64,000 nucleotides of DNA from an uncultured Cellvibrionales bacterium (GTDB lineage: Bacteria > Pseudomonadota > Gammaproteobacteria > Pseudomonadales > Dasaniaceae): assembly GCA_913019905.1 (NCBI GenBank), contig CAJVZD010000016.1, forward strand, positions 1 to 64,000, written 5' to 3'. The position numbers and the translations under genes were made by a program. Each line of letters opens with the position of its first letter. The first letter of the stretch is position 1. Under the pieces are notes generated by a model. It saw nothing but the letters and a program-made list of their open reading frames with translations, did no database searches and was not told the DNA's origin. Shown in pieces: positions 41,691-49,945 of the stretch.

Positions 41691-43823
41691 CTAATTTTTT
41701 GCCATCTCGGTTACCGCGTATTCCTTGCGGCTTATTCCACCGTCATGATTTCTGTCTAGCTGATCGAAATTACCCGCCAACTGCTTACCGACATAACCCT
41801 TTAGTTCATCTCGTTCCAGAATATCGTTTAGGTTATCGTCCATCATTCCGAATACCTGACCCCGACGGAATAATTCCTCGTAGTCTGGCTTTTGGTCGGT
41901 GGTATTTTCGTCCTTCCAGCGATAGCTGATGGCAGTAAATAACATCTCTTCATGTGATTGCTCGCCCCAAAAGACCTTTTCCATAGGCGCCGGATTTGCC
42001 GGATTTTGAGCGGTATTATCGTAGGTATAACGTGCGACCAACTTCGACCCTGCAGGAACATCGACCGGGGTGGCAAATTCATAAGATCGTTGCCAATTGA
42101 AATCGTAACGGGGTAACGACAGTAGCAGTTCTTCTTTACCGTCTGGAGTTAAAAGCGTCAGGGTAGAGGATTGACCACGATAGTGAGCGTGCGGAAACGC
42201 ATAATACAGTTCTGCGTCTTTAGGGAATGACAAATAGGCTACTTCTTCGTGTGAAGCGGTATTTGGAGGTATTTCGATTGATACGTCAATAACGACTGAA
42301 TTGCGTATCATGAGTTCGGGTTTTTTGTCGTAAAAATACAAGCCAATTTGAGTTTGATCGGTCGCCTCTTTACCATAACTGGTGTAATGCATTTGCAGGC
42401 CGATAGCGCCACCGGTAGGCATATAGGTGCCCATATCTTTCCTGGCGATTAGCGATTCTGCACCGACTGCATAACCGGCTATCTGCGCGCCCCACTTTGA
42501 TTGTACTTTTTGGCCATTGCCATCGGCAGGCATTTCTTCTAACAGTCCTGTTAATACGTGGTGAACGGTTTCACGTGATCCCACCTTTACGGTACTTGCC
42601 CGTATCCATTTAGCTTCGGTAAGAGGATTGGCGACGACGGGGTACTGATAATCGACCAGTCCGGTTGCTGCGACAGTGAATGCCGGAATGTCGATAATTA
42701 TATCGGGTTCACCGAGGGGCCAGTCGACGAGGGGCTCGCGCGGAATGGTCAGTGGGTCGGCGCCTTCCCCACGGGGAGCACCGGCTTCAATCCAATGTAC
42801 CAATGTTTTGATTTGTTCAGACGAAAGGCTTCGATCTCGCAGAAAATGGCCAACGTTGGGGTCAGCATGCCAGGGCGGCATGCGGTCGGTACGAAGAACT
42901 TCGCGGATCATCGGTGCGAAGCCTTTAACCATTTCGTAGCTCGTCATTGCCCAGGGGCCGATACCACCTGCCTGATGGCATCCGACGCATTTTTCTTCCA
43001 GTAAAGGCGCGATAGTATCGTGATACGAAATGTTGGCATGTTGTAAGCGTTGTGTTTTTTCGGGAAAGTTAATGAGGCAGCCTGGCGCATTGACTTCGGC
43101 TTCAGTGATTTCCTCGCCCGCTAGTACTGCATCGAGGGCGTTAGCCAAATAGGTATGCTCGGCACTTTCTTTTTGATTCTCGTAAGTTACGCGATCGTCA
43201 ATCGGGCCGTGATAGACCACTTTACGAGTCACTGGGTCGATGACAAAGACTTCCGCGGTGCGCGATACGTTGAGGGCTTCACCCACTAGTTGATGTTCGT
43301 CAACTAAAACCGGTAGTTTGTATCCGAATTCTGCGACTTCTTTGCTAATGCTTTTTTGATTGTCTTGGATGTTAGAATTTAACAAGAAAAATTTCACGCC
43401 GTGTGCAGCGTATTTTTCGCTGACTGCATGCATTGATGGCATGATATTACGAACGATCGGGCAGCCATTCCCCTGAATCATTATTACGATAGCCGGAGCG
43501 TTGTCATGGTAATAGAGACGTTGTGCAGCGCCAGTATGGTCGAGCAGTTGAAAGTCATCGACTTGCATGCCAACCGCTTCATCTGAATCGCGGGTCGCTA
43601 CCACATGTTGCATGCCTTCATGCTGCATTGCACTGTGTTCAACTGCACTGTGTTCGACTGCACTATGTTCCATTTTTCCGTGCTGCATACTTTCGTGTTG
43701 CGCGGCGTCGGTGGTAGCTTTTGGGATGGGAGCTTCGACCTGCTCACCGCAAGCGGTGAGCAGCAGGGCGGCAGAAAGGCTGCCGGCGATGACTATACGG
43801 TGACTTATTTCTAATACGTTCAT
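41691..43823 (-). CDS. Multidomain lipoprotein: Met/His repeats, redoxin, cytochrome c, Cu-monooxygenase-like, EF-hands
   Basis: This 710-residue exported protein has a lipobox LLLTAC with Cys25. Residues 43-73 are Met/His-rich with repeated HSAVE/HSAMQ units, which look suited to copper or silver binding. A redoxin (AhpC/TSA-type) domain follows, with a single active-site-like Cys in GNGCPIV. A class I haem site CVGCH lies near residue 278, followed by the distal RMPPWHADP segment. Residues about 380-640 resemble the copper type II ascorbate-dependent monooxygenase fold. The C-terminus has a paired EF-hand (DDNLNDILERDEL and DRNHDGGISRKEY). It would sit in the outer membrane or periplasm. 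Its reaction is unknown, and metal-dependent peroxide or hydroxylation chemistry is a guess. Confidence 0.85.
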   Translation of the reverse strand: MNVLEISHRIVIAGSLSAALLLTACGEQVEAPIPKATTDAAQHESMQHGKMEHSAVEHSAVEHSAMQHEGMQHVVATRDSDEAVGMQVDDFQLLDHTGAAQRLYYHDNAPAIVIMIQGNGCPIVRNIMPSMHAVSEKYAAHGVKFFLLNSNIQDNQKSISKEVAEFGYKLPVLVDEHQLVGEALNVSRTAEVFVIDPVTRKVVYHGPIDDRVTYENQKESAEHTYLANALDAVLAGEEITEAEVNAPGCLINFPEKTQRLQHANISYHDTIAPLLEEKCVGCHQAGGIGPWAMTSYEMVKGFAPMIREVLRTDRMPPWHADPNVGHFLRDRSLSSEQIKTLVHWIEAGAPRGEGADPLTIPREPLVDWPLGEPDIIIDIPAFTVAATGLVDYQYPVVANPLTEAKWIRASTVKVGSRETVHHVLTGLLEEMPADGNGQKVQSKWGAQIAGYAVGAESLIARKDMGTYMPTGGAIGLQMHYTSYGKEATDQTQIGLYFYDKKPELMIRNSVVIDVSIEIPPNTASHEEVAYLSFPKDAELYYAFPHAHYRGQSSTLTLLTPDGKEELLLSLPRYDFNWQRSYEFATPVDVPAGSKLVARYTYDNTAQNPANPAPMEKVFWGEQSHEEMLFTAISYRWKDENTTDQKPDYEELFRRGQVFGMMDDNLNDILERDELKGYVGKQLAGNFDQLDRNHDGGISRKEYAVTEMAKN

Positions 43824-43894
43824 AACACAATCCTGTTTTCATTTATCCCCTAATTATAGGCTCTTAACAGGACTTGGTTTAACATGTAGAAAAT

Positions 43895-44314
43895 TTAATC
43901 TAGGCGGGCTTGTGCGTATCCTTTCAAAACGACATTCCCGTCTTGATTGGTGGTAATTACTTCGAAATTCCCGAGTTGATTGCCGTCGACCTCTTCTATG
44001 TTTTCCAGTGTCGCAGAAGCTTCCAGGTTGTCTCCAGGCCATACCTGATTCGTAAAACGAACCCCAAATTTAGTTAGCCTGCCGTCGCCGACATAGTCCG
44101 TCAACATTTTCCCTGTCATGCCCATCGTTAACATACCGTGGGCAAAAACTGATGGGTAACCCGCTACTTGGGTGGTGAAGACCTCATCAGTATGAAGAGG
44201 GTTATAATCTCCGGAAGCACCCGCATATTGCACAATTTGTGTGCGTTTAAGATCTTCGACTAGTGTTGCTTTGTGAGTTTGACCCGTTGTGAGATCGTTC
44301 GCATTTAACGCCAT
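43895..44314 (-). CDS. MaoC-like (R)-specific enoyl-CoA hydratase subunit
   Basis: This 139-residue single hot-dog-fold protein carries the hydratase 2 motif YAGASGDYNPLHTDEVFTTQVAGYPSVFAHGM, including the catalytic Asp and His. It hydrates trans-2-enoyl-CoA to the (R)-3-hydroxy form or catalyses the reverse dehydration. It starts 14 bases after another MaoC-type gene that lacks this motif. The pair matches the split HadA/HadB-style arrangement in which one subunit carries the catalytic residues and the other binds substrate. Confidence 0.9.
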   Translation of the reverse strand: MALNANDLTTGQTHKATLVEDLKRTQIVQYAGASGDYNPLHTDEVFTTQVAGYPSVFAHGMLTMGMTGKMLTDYVGDGRLTKFGVRFTNQVWPGDNLEASATLENIEEVDGNQLGNFEVITTNQDGNVVLKGYAQARLD

Positions 44315-44328
44315 GATGATTTCTCCTT

Positions 44329-44826
44329 TTACTGATCGACAGGACGTTCGGTACGTACGCCGACGCCTTTAGCGGTAACAACGAGCTCGCCGTTTTGATC
44401 GCGATATTCTGTGATAGATTCAGAAAATACCAATTTCCCTGACCTTTTGCCTTCTTTTTCCCAGGTTTTACCTGGCAGGTTCGTTGCGGTCAGAATGTCG
44501 CCGGGCTGTGGATGACGATGGTATTCGAAGTGTTGTTCGGCGTGTAGGCCACCTTTAGTGTCTGAGGATTTCTCACCGTCTGTCTGTGGTTTCAGCCCCG
44601 TTGCTTCTTTGCCCGATCCAAACCAAGGTTTTCCGATCGCGGGCCTTAGAAAGTAATCGGGATCAAACTGCGCACTGGATTGCATAAACGTGGGTGGCGC
44701 GATCACGGATCCGGGTTCGGTCGTCTTCGCATATTCATCGTCAAAATAGATGTCATTATCGTCGCCCACGGAGCGAGCAAACATCATGATGTGGCTTGCT
44801 TCAATGGGAAATTTTTTAACTGCCAT
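44329..44826 (-). CDS. MaoC-like dehydratase N-terminal-type subunit (FAS1-like)
   Basis: This 165-residue protein resembles the N-terminal half of type 2 hydratases (FAS1-type dehydratase domain): FPIEASHIMMFARSVGDDNDIYFD, VIAPPTFM, and HAEQHFEYHRHPQPGDILT. It lacks the Asp-His catalytic motif of its downstream partner, so it is probably the substrate-binding subunit. GGAG precedes the start on the minus strand. With the next gene it forms a heteromeric hydratase/dehydratase acting on acyl-CoA substrates. Confidence 0.87.
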   Translation of the reverse strand: MAVKKFPIEASHIMMFARSVGDDNDIYFDDEYAKTTEPGSVIAPPTFMQSSAQFDPDYFLRPAIGKPWFGSGKEATGLKPQTDGEKSSDTKGGLHAEQHFEYHRHPQPGDILTATNLPGKTWEKEGKRSGKLVFSESITEYRDQNGELVVTAKGVGVRTERPVDQ

Positions 44827-44997
44827 AGTCTTCTCCTTGTCGTTAGCTTTTATTGGTGTGGGAGGCTATCAGAGGATTAAAGGTATGTACAGTGGTTAAC
44901 TCGGAGTCGTTTGAGGGGGCAGGTTTGACTGATCGAAATATTGTTCAGGCCTGCCCCCATGTTCTTGTTATCTTACGTTCTTGCTACAGATTGACAA

Positions 44998-45804
44998 TTA
45001 TTCACCGGTAAAAACGGGCTTTCTTTTTTCGATAATTGCGTCGACTGCTTCCGCGTGATCTTTTGTTTGATGAGCGAGGGATTGCAGCGAAGCAGAAAGC
45101 TCCAGCAAGGATTCCAGTCGCGAGTGCTCCCCTTCTTTAATGAGTTTTTTAGTCATTCTAAGAGCGCTGGGTGGGTTGGCGGCAACTCTCGCGGCCAGCT
45201 CCATTGCTGCGGTCATCAATTCTTCCGGCGGAACCACGCGGGAAACCATGCCCCAGTTAAGGGCGGTTTGGGCATTGACCGGTTCTCCAGTGAATGCCAT
45301 TTCGTTGGCTCTGGATAAACCTATTACACGAGGCAAAAACCATGCGCCACCATCTCCCGGGATCAATCCCACTTTAACAAAACTCTCTGCAAACAGGGCT
45401 TTTTCTGACGCAACTCTCATATCACACATCATGGTAAGATCGCAGCCCGCGCCAATAGCAGCGCCGTTGACTGCTGCAATAATCGGCACTTCAAGCTGAT
45501 TAATGGCCAACGGAATTCGTTGTATGCCATTGCGGTAACCGTCACGTATTTCCAGTGCATTGCCACCAAACATACCTACCTTGTCGCGCATATCTTTAAC
45601 GTTGCCGCCGGAGGAAAAAGCGCTTCCGGCACCGGTAATAATAGCGACCCGCACTGAAGAATCAGCATTGATTCGAGCGCACGCCGCTTCGATAGCATCG
45701 ATCATTTCATCGTCCGAAATCGCGTTACGGGTATCATGGCGGTTCATTGTTAATGTGACGACATGATTTTCCTGCTGATACAATAAAATATCTGATTCAG
45801 ACAT
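44998..45804 (-). CDS. Enoyl-CoA hydratase/isomerase (crotonase) family
   Basis: The protein has 268 residues from the ATG at 45804, which has AGGAAA upstream. A longer in-frame start at 45846 lacks support. Crotonase marks are the oxyanion-hole segment FSSGGNVKDM and the second one, NGAAIGAGCDLTMMCDMRVAS. The Glu-containing SFVKVGLIPGDGGAWFLPRVIG carries the usual acidic residue area. It hydrates or isomerises enoyl-CoA. It is upstream of the MaoC pair on the same strand but 171 bases away, so may be separately transcribed. Confidence 0.9.
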   Translation of the reverse strand: MSESDILLYQQENHVVTLTMNRHDTRNAISDDEMIDAIEAACARINADSSVRVAIITGAGSAFSSGGNVKDMRDKVGMFGGNALEIRDGYRNGIQRIPLAINQLEVPIIAAVNGAAIGAGCDLTMMCDMRVASEKALFAESFVKVGLIPGDGGAWFLPRVIGLSRANEMAFTGEPVNAQTALNWGMVSRVVPPEELMTAAMELAARVAANPPSALRMTKKLIKEGEHSRLESLLELSASLQSLAHQTKDHAEAVDAIIEKRKPVFTGE

Positions 45805-46054
45805 AAAAAGTTTCCTGATATTAGAAGTGGCTGCAAAAAATATCACAGCTGTCGAAACATTTCAGCTTTTGTAAACCTATTTGGAGAACTAATTACGGAG
45901 CTATTTGTTGTGCTGAGTGATATTTCTATTCTCTAGTGAGGTAATTGAGTGTGGTGTTCCTCCGCCGCTAGTTGGTTCTGTGAACACTATAATCCACTAG
46001 CGGTGTCGTTCGGCTACAACATCAAGATGCGAGTGAGTTTCCGTCCAGAAATAG

Positions 46055-46190
46055 AGTCATTGCGAGAAGCGTAGCGACGCGGCAATCTTGGGAGTTTGAT
46101 TTAAACCATAACGACTAATACCTTAGAAAAATCTACTTGCGCGTCGAGGCGTCGAACCGTCGAACCGTCGAACCGTTCCCTCTCAATGAC
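46055..46190. repeat. REP-like element with inverted GTCATTG ends and internal 8-bp tandem repeat
   Basis: The left end, GTCATTGCGAGAAGCGTAGC followed by GACGCGGCAATCTTGG, closely resembles a dispersed intergenic repeat known from many bacterial genomes. The right end CTCTCAATGAC (46180-46190) is an imperfect inverted copy of GTCATTGCGAG. Between them GTCGAACC occurs three times in tandem (46151-46174). The whole 45805-46207 gap is otherwise empty. Confidence 0.6.
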
Positions 46191-46207
46191 GCGTTTGTGG
46201 TTCGGCG

Positions 46208-46573
46208 CTAGTTATGAGTGGTTTCATATTGATCCAGGTAATAACGATTGCCGTCAGGATCTTCGACTATCGCCATAAATCCTCCCCAGGGTTGTTTTGT
46301 CGGTGGTTCTGAAAAAATCACGCCTTTTTCAAGCAATGTAGCGTACTCCTGATTGAGATCGGTCACTGATAACCCTATGCCCGTATGCCTGCCAATCAGG
46401 CTTTTCTGGTCGCTGCCCGCAACGGCTAAGCCGAGCCGAATTGTGCCGGCGTGAAATGCAGCGTAGCCGAAATTGGGTTCCGACATTTCGAGTTCTAATC
46501 CCAGTTTTTGTTGGTAAAACGCCACCGATTTTTCGAGGTCGCTGACAAATACGTTGACATATCCGATATTCAT
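46208..46573 (-). CDS. VOC superfamily (glyoxalase/bleomycin-resistance-like) protein
   Basis: This 121-residue protein has two beta-alpha-beta-beta-beta modules: YVNVFVSDLEKSVAFYQQKLGLELEMSE and GLSVTDLNQEYATLLEKGVIF, ending FMAIVEDPDGNRYYLDQYE with the conserved Glu. Members are metal-dependent isomerases, dioxygenases or drug-binding proteins. The gene stands alone beside a repeat element. The function is not specified by sequence. Confidence 0.88.
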   Translation of the reverse strand: MNIGYVNVFVSDLEKSVAFYQQKLGLELEMSEPNFGYAAFHAGTIRLGLAVAGSDQKSLIGRHTGIGLSVTDLNQEYATLLEKGVIFSEPPTKQPWGGFMAIVEDPDGNRYYLDQYETTHN

Positions 46574-46785
46574 AATTCACCATAAACGTTGCAAGAAGGT
46601 TAATAGTAAAGTTGCAGATTTCTGCTTGTTTCCTGTTCGTGCCGTAGCTGAAAACGATAACAGAAACGAACGAACTGCTGCCGATTTTCGTAAGATTTCG
46701 CCCATCCATTTCTACTCGGTACTTGAAAATGGAGCCAAATTCTCGTGACGGATGAGTGATTGCTGTGGCTGTTCTATTAGTCAGT

Positions 46786-46828
46786 CACTATATTCTTTGT
46801 GACTATATTCTTTGTGACTATATTCATT
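46786..46828. repeat. Tandem 15-bp repeat (about 2.9 copies) in a 433-bp gap
   Basis: CACTATATTCTTTGT, GACTATATTCTTTGT and a shorter GACTATATTCATT stand in direct succession. The gap 46574-47006 separates the VOC gene from the acyl-CoA synthetase gene. I see no gene in it. Confidence 0.85.
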
Positions 46829-47006
46829 GGAGGTATGTTTTTAGCGCCTGTATTCTCTAAGTGTTTAGTACATCTTATTATCAGACATTTACAGTGTAGA
46901 CATAAGTCCCGCCTCTTGCGCAATGAGTAAAGATGATGCACTCTCTTTTAGAAGAAAATTCGACAGTTAATTAATAATAAATAATGCCAATCTCTGGAGG
47001 AAAATT

Positions 47007-48590
47007 ATGCCCGTGAAACTTACGCTCGACAATACCAAGGGTTACGGAATGACATTGGCTTTTCACGCGCAAGAACGTCCCGACAAAATGGCCGTACAGA
47101 GTAAATACGGTGATAGAACATTTGCAGAGCTTAACGCTCGAGTCAATCAGTTGGTAGGGGTATTGCGCGCTTCAGGGTTACAAGCTGACGACGGGGTTGC
47201 GATTTTGTTGGTTAATCGTCCTGAGTTCATTGAAGCGTATTACGCATGCTTGCGAGCTGGCTTTCGGATAACGCCGATTAATTGGCATTTGTCGGGAGAC
47301 AACGCATCGTATGTCGTTGAAAACTCAAAGGCAAAGGCATTTATCGGTGATGTTAAGTGTGATCAATCGGCTATTGAAGCCTTGAGGTATAACCGCGACC
47401 AGCTAAAGGTAGCGTTGGCTGTCGGTGGCACCATCGAAGGTTTTGAATCATACGATGATATGTTGGATCGAGAGTCCCAGGAAAATATCGAAAATCCCGA
47501 GATCGGCGCGCAGATGCTTTATACGTCTGGAACGACAGGACGGCCCAAAGGTGTTTATCGCAATCGCCTTTCGGTCGACGAGGTGATCAATATTCCGATA
47601 ACACAATTCGAAATTGATGCGGCCTACGATCCAGAGACAGATTGCTGTTTGTGCCCGGGGCCAGCCTACCATGCTGCGCCGCTTGCTTTTAATGTCGTCT
47701 TACCTATTGGCAAGGGTGTGGGCGTGGTGTTGATGGATAAATGGGATGCGGAAGAAGCTTTGCAGCTGATAGAACGGCATAAAATAACCCATACTCATAT
47801 GGTCGCAACCATGTTCCACCGTCTTCTTGCATTAGCTGCTGAAACGCGGAACAGTTACGATCTTAGTTCTTTGCGGTATGTATTGCACGGCGCGGCTCCA
47901 TGTCCCGTACATGTGAAGCAGAAAATGATGGAGTGGCTGGGTTTAGTCGTCTATGAGTATTATGCGGCGACGGAAGGGGGCGGCGGTTATGTTATTGGTC
48001 CGGAAGAATGGCTGGCTAATCCCGGTAGTGTCGGCAAGGCCCCTGAAGGGGCAGAAAATAAAATATGTGCCGACGACGGTGAAGAAGTTTCGGTGGGTGA
48101 AATTGGCACAATCTATTTCAAAGCGCCGGCGCTTCGCTTTGAGTATTACAATGATAAAGAAAAAACCGCGGGAAGCTATAGTGGTGATTTTTTTACATTG
48201 GGTGATATGGGCTATATCGATGACAAGGGTTACTTGTATCTTACCGGGCGTAGTGCAGAAACCATTATTTCTGGCGGTGTAAATATCTATCCACAAGAGA
48301 CCGACGATGTCTTGCTTAAACATCCGGCAATCGCCGATGTTTGTACGGTCGGTGTGCCAAGCGAAGAGTGGGGAGAAGAAGTCAAATCCATCGTGCAGCT
48401 CAAGGCGGGGGTTGAAGAAAGCGCATCGATGGCGGAGGAACTAATTTCATTTGTTAGGGAACATCTCGCCGTTTTCAAATCGCCGCGCAGCATTGATTTT
48501 GTTTTAGAATTGCCGCGCTTACCCTCCGGGAAAATACAGCGGCGCCTTGTCCGAGCGCCCTATTGGGAAGGGCGCGATAAGCAAATCTAG
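47007..48590 (+). CDS. AMP-dependent acyl-CoA synthetase/ligase
   Basis: This 527-residue adenylate-forming enzyme activates a carboxylic acid through an acyl-AMP and then joins it to CoA. The ATP-binding motif is MLYTSGTTGRPKGV. The A5-type segment is YEYYAATEGGG, and TLGDMGYIDDKGYLYLTGRSAETIISGGVNIYP covers A7-A8. The catalytic Lys near the C-terminus is in LPSGKIQRR. GGAGG precedes the start. Length and motifs fit long- or medium-chain or aryl acyl-CoA ligases. It lies close to MaoC and crotonase genes on the opposite strand, consistent with an acyl-CoA degradation neighbourhood. The true substrate is not evident. Confidence 0.93.
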   Translation: MPVKLTLDNTKGYGMTLAFHAQERPDKMAVQSKYGDRTFAELNARVNQLVGVLRASGLQADDGVAILLVNRPEFIEAYYACLRAGFRITPINWHLSGDNASYVVENSKAKAFIGDVKCDQSAIEALRYNRDQLKVALAVGGTIEGFESYDDMLDRESQENIENPEIGAQMLYTSGTTGRPKGVYRNRLSVDEVINIPITQFEIDAAYDPETDCCLCPGPAYHAAPLAFNVVLPIGKGVGVVLMDKWDAEEALQLIERHKITHTHMVATMFHRLLALAAETRNSYDLSSLRYVLHGAAPCPVHVKQKMMEWLGLVVYEYYAATEGGGGYVIGPEEWLANPGSVGKAPEGAENKICADDGEEVSVGEIGTIYFKAPALRFEYYNDKEKTAGSYSGDFFTLGDMGYIDDKGYLYLTGRSAETIISGGVNIYPQETDDVLLKHPAIADVCTVGVPSEEWGEEVKSIVQLKAGVEESASMAEELISFVREHLAVFKSPRSIDFVLELPRLPSGKIQRRLVRAPYWEGRDKQI

Positions 48591-48680
48591 CGGCTGTTTT
48601 CGGCAGGCGGAAATCGATCAACCGAAAAACGTGGGGAGTGCTGTAACAATAGACTTACGCTACCGTGAAGGTATCGCAAG

Positions 48681-49934
48681 TTACACACTATTTTCAGGTT
48701 TTTCAGAGTCCAAAATTTTGCTTAAGGCGATATACAAACCGACGTCCCGTAGTGGTAATTTTAGCCGCCGAGAATGGGAGATGATATTGGCAACATTTTC
48801 TCGGATGGTCGTCTGGGTCAGGGTCTTCGCTTCGATAACTTTTTGTTGGTCGTCGCAAGACTCTTCGTCACTTTCTTCGCCAACATGCGTCGAACTTAGC
48901 TCGACGAAGGCTGCAATAACACCGCCGCAATTAGCAATAAAATCCGGTATCAATTCAATGCCCTGTTTAAAGAGCAATGGATAGCTATCCATTGTACAGG
49001 GGCTATTTGCTCCTTCAATAATAAAGCGAGCCGCAATGTCCCTGGCGTTTCCAGCGTTGATGACGTTGTGTAAAGCGCAGGGAAATAGAACATCAACCGA
49101 TTGAAATAACACATCATTTGCCTCATCACTAATGAAAGTGCCCTCGTCGGATATCATCGCTTGAACCGCTGAAACATCCTGACTGATCAGCGCATCTAAC
49201 AGCTTATTTGACAAGGGTTTTTCGAACCGCCAAGTACCCTTGTATTTCGGATCGCCAATCGCTGAGAGCTGCGCACCTTTGTCAGAAAAATATCGAATGA
49301 CGGCAGCACCCATTGCACCCACGCCATGAACCGCAAAGCTCATGGACTCTATATCGGCGTCGGAAAAATGAATTAGGGTCGATGCAGCCTCGGCTACACC
49401 CAAGCCGGCAATGCCTTCTCCGTCGTAATTAGTTCCTCCCATTGCGACTGTTTTACCGGTAAACGAACGGCGGGAGTTGAGCGTTTCACAGGCCCAAATA
49501 GCGTGTTCAGGAGCGGCACCAATGTCGAATCCAAAGCCGCCGAATATCCCGCCTTTTTCATGCAGGTAGGGCTCACATAGTTTCACAAAGCGGCGATATT
49601 TCCCTTCGAAGTCGTCTTCTCTTGGATTCGCATTAAGACCAGATTTTGCGCCACCCAAGGGTAGGCCTGCTGCGGCATTTTTAATAGCCATCGTTCGTGC
49701 CAGCATTCTAACTTCGTCCAGACTTAGCCCTTCGCGAATGCGAGTACCTCCCTTTCCGCAATAGGGTAGAGGCCCGTCTGCAGAAATTTCGGTATTCCAT
49801 ACGACCACATACCCTTCAACTCCCAATGCAGGATCTCGAACAGTGATTTCCAATTCCGCTTGCATATCGTCAAAGCTACTGTTTAACAAAGACAGTTGGC
49901 GGTAAAAGTCTTGCTGGTTATTTTCGCTAATCAT
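48681..49934 (-). CDS. Glu/Leu/Phe/Val dehydrogenase family protein (glutamate dehydrogenase-like)
   Basis: This 417-residue protein has the two-domain fold of amino-acid dehydrogenases. The substrate domain shows CGKGGTRIREGLSLDEV and AAGLPLGGAKSGL with the expected lysines, and a Rossmann motif AVHGVGAMGAAV follows. Length and the long N-terminal domain fit the glutamate dehydrogenase branch. It begins 11 bases after the aldehyde dehydrogenase gene in a leftward operon with a saccharopine or lysine dehydrogenase. Recycling glutamate made during lysine breakdown is therefore a reasonable role. The common GGIR motif reads GGTR here, so specificity may differ from typical glutamate dehydrogenase. 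Confidence 0.88.
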   Translation of the reverse strand: MISENNQQDFYRQLSLLNSSFDDMQAELEITVRDPALGVEGYVVVWNTEISADGPLPYCGKGGTRIREGLSLDEVRMLARTMAIKNAAAGLPLGGAKSGLNANPREDDFEGKYRRFVKLCEPYLHEKGGIFGGFGFDIGAAPEHAIWACETLNSRRSFTGKTVAMGGTNYDGEGIAGLGVAEAASTLIHFSDADIESMSFAVHGVGAMGAAVIRYFSDKGAQLSAIGDPKYKGTWRFEKPLSNKLLDALISQDVSAVQAMISDEGTFISDEANDVLFQSVDVLFPCALHNVINAGNARDIAARFIIEGANSPCTMDSYPLLFKQGIELIPDFIANCGGVIAAFVELSSTHVGEESDEESCDDQQKVIEAKTLTQTTIRENVANIISHSRRLKLPLRDVGLYIALSKILDSEKPENSV

Positions 49935-49945
49935 AATAAGTATTT

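Noticed and set aside
46329..46709. 126-codon minus-strand frame over the VOC gene
   Set aside because: It is low-complexity and lacks domains. The VOC frame has both modules.
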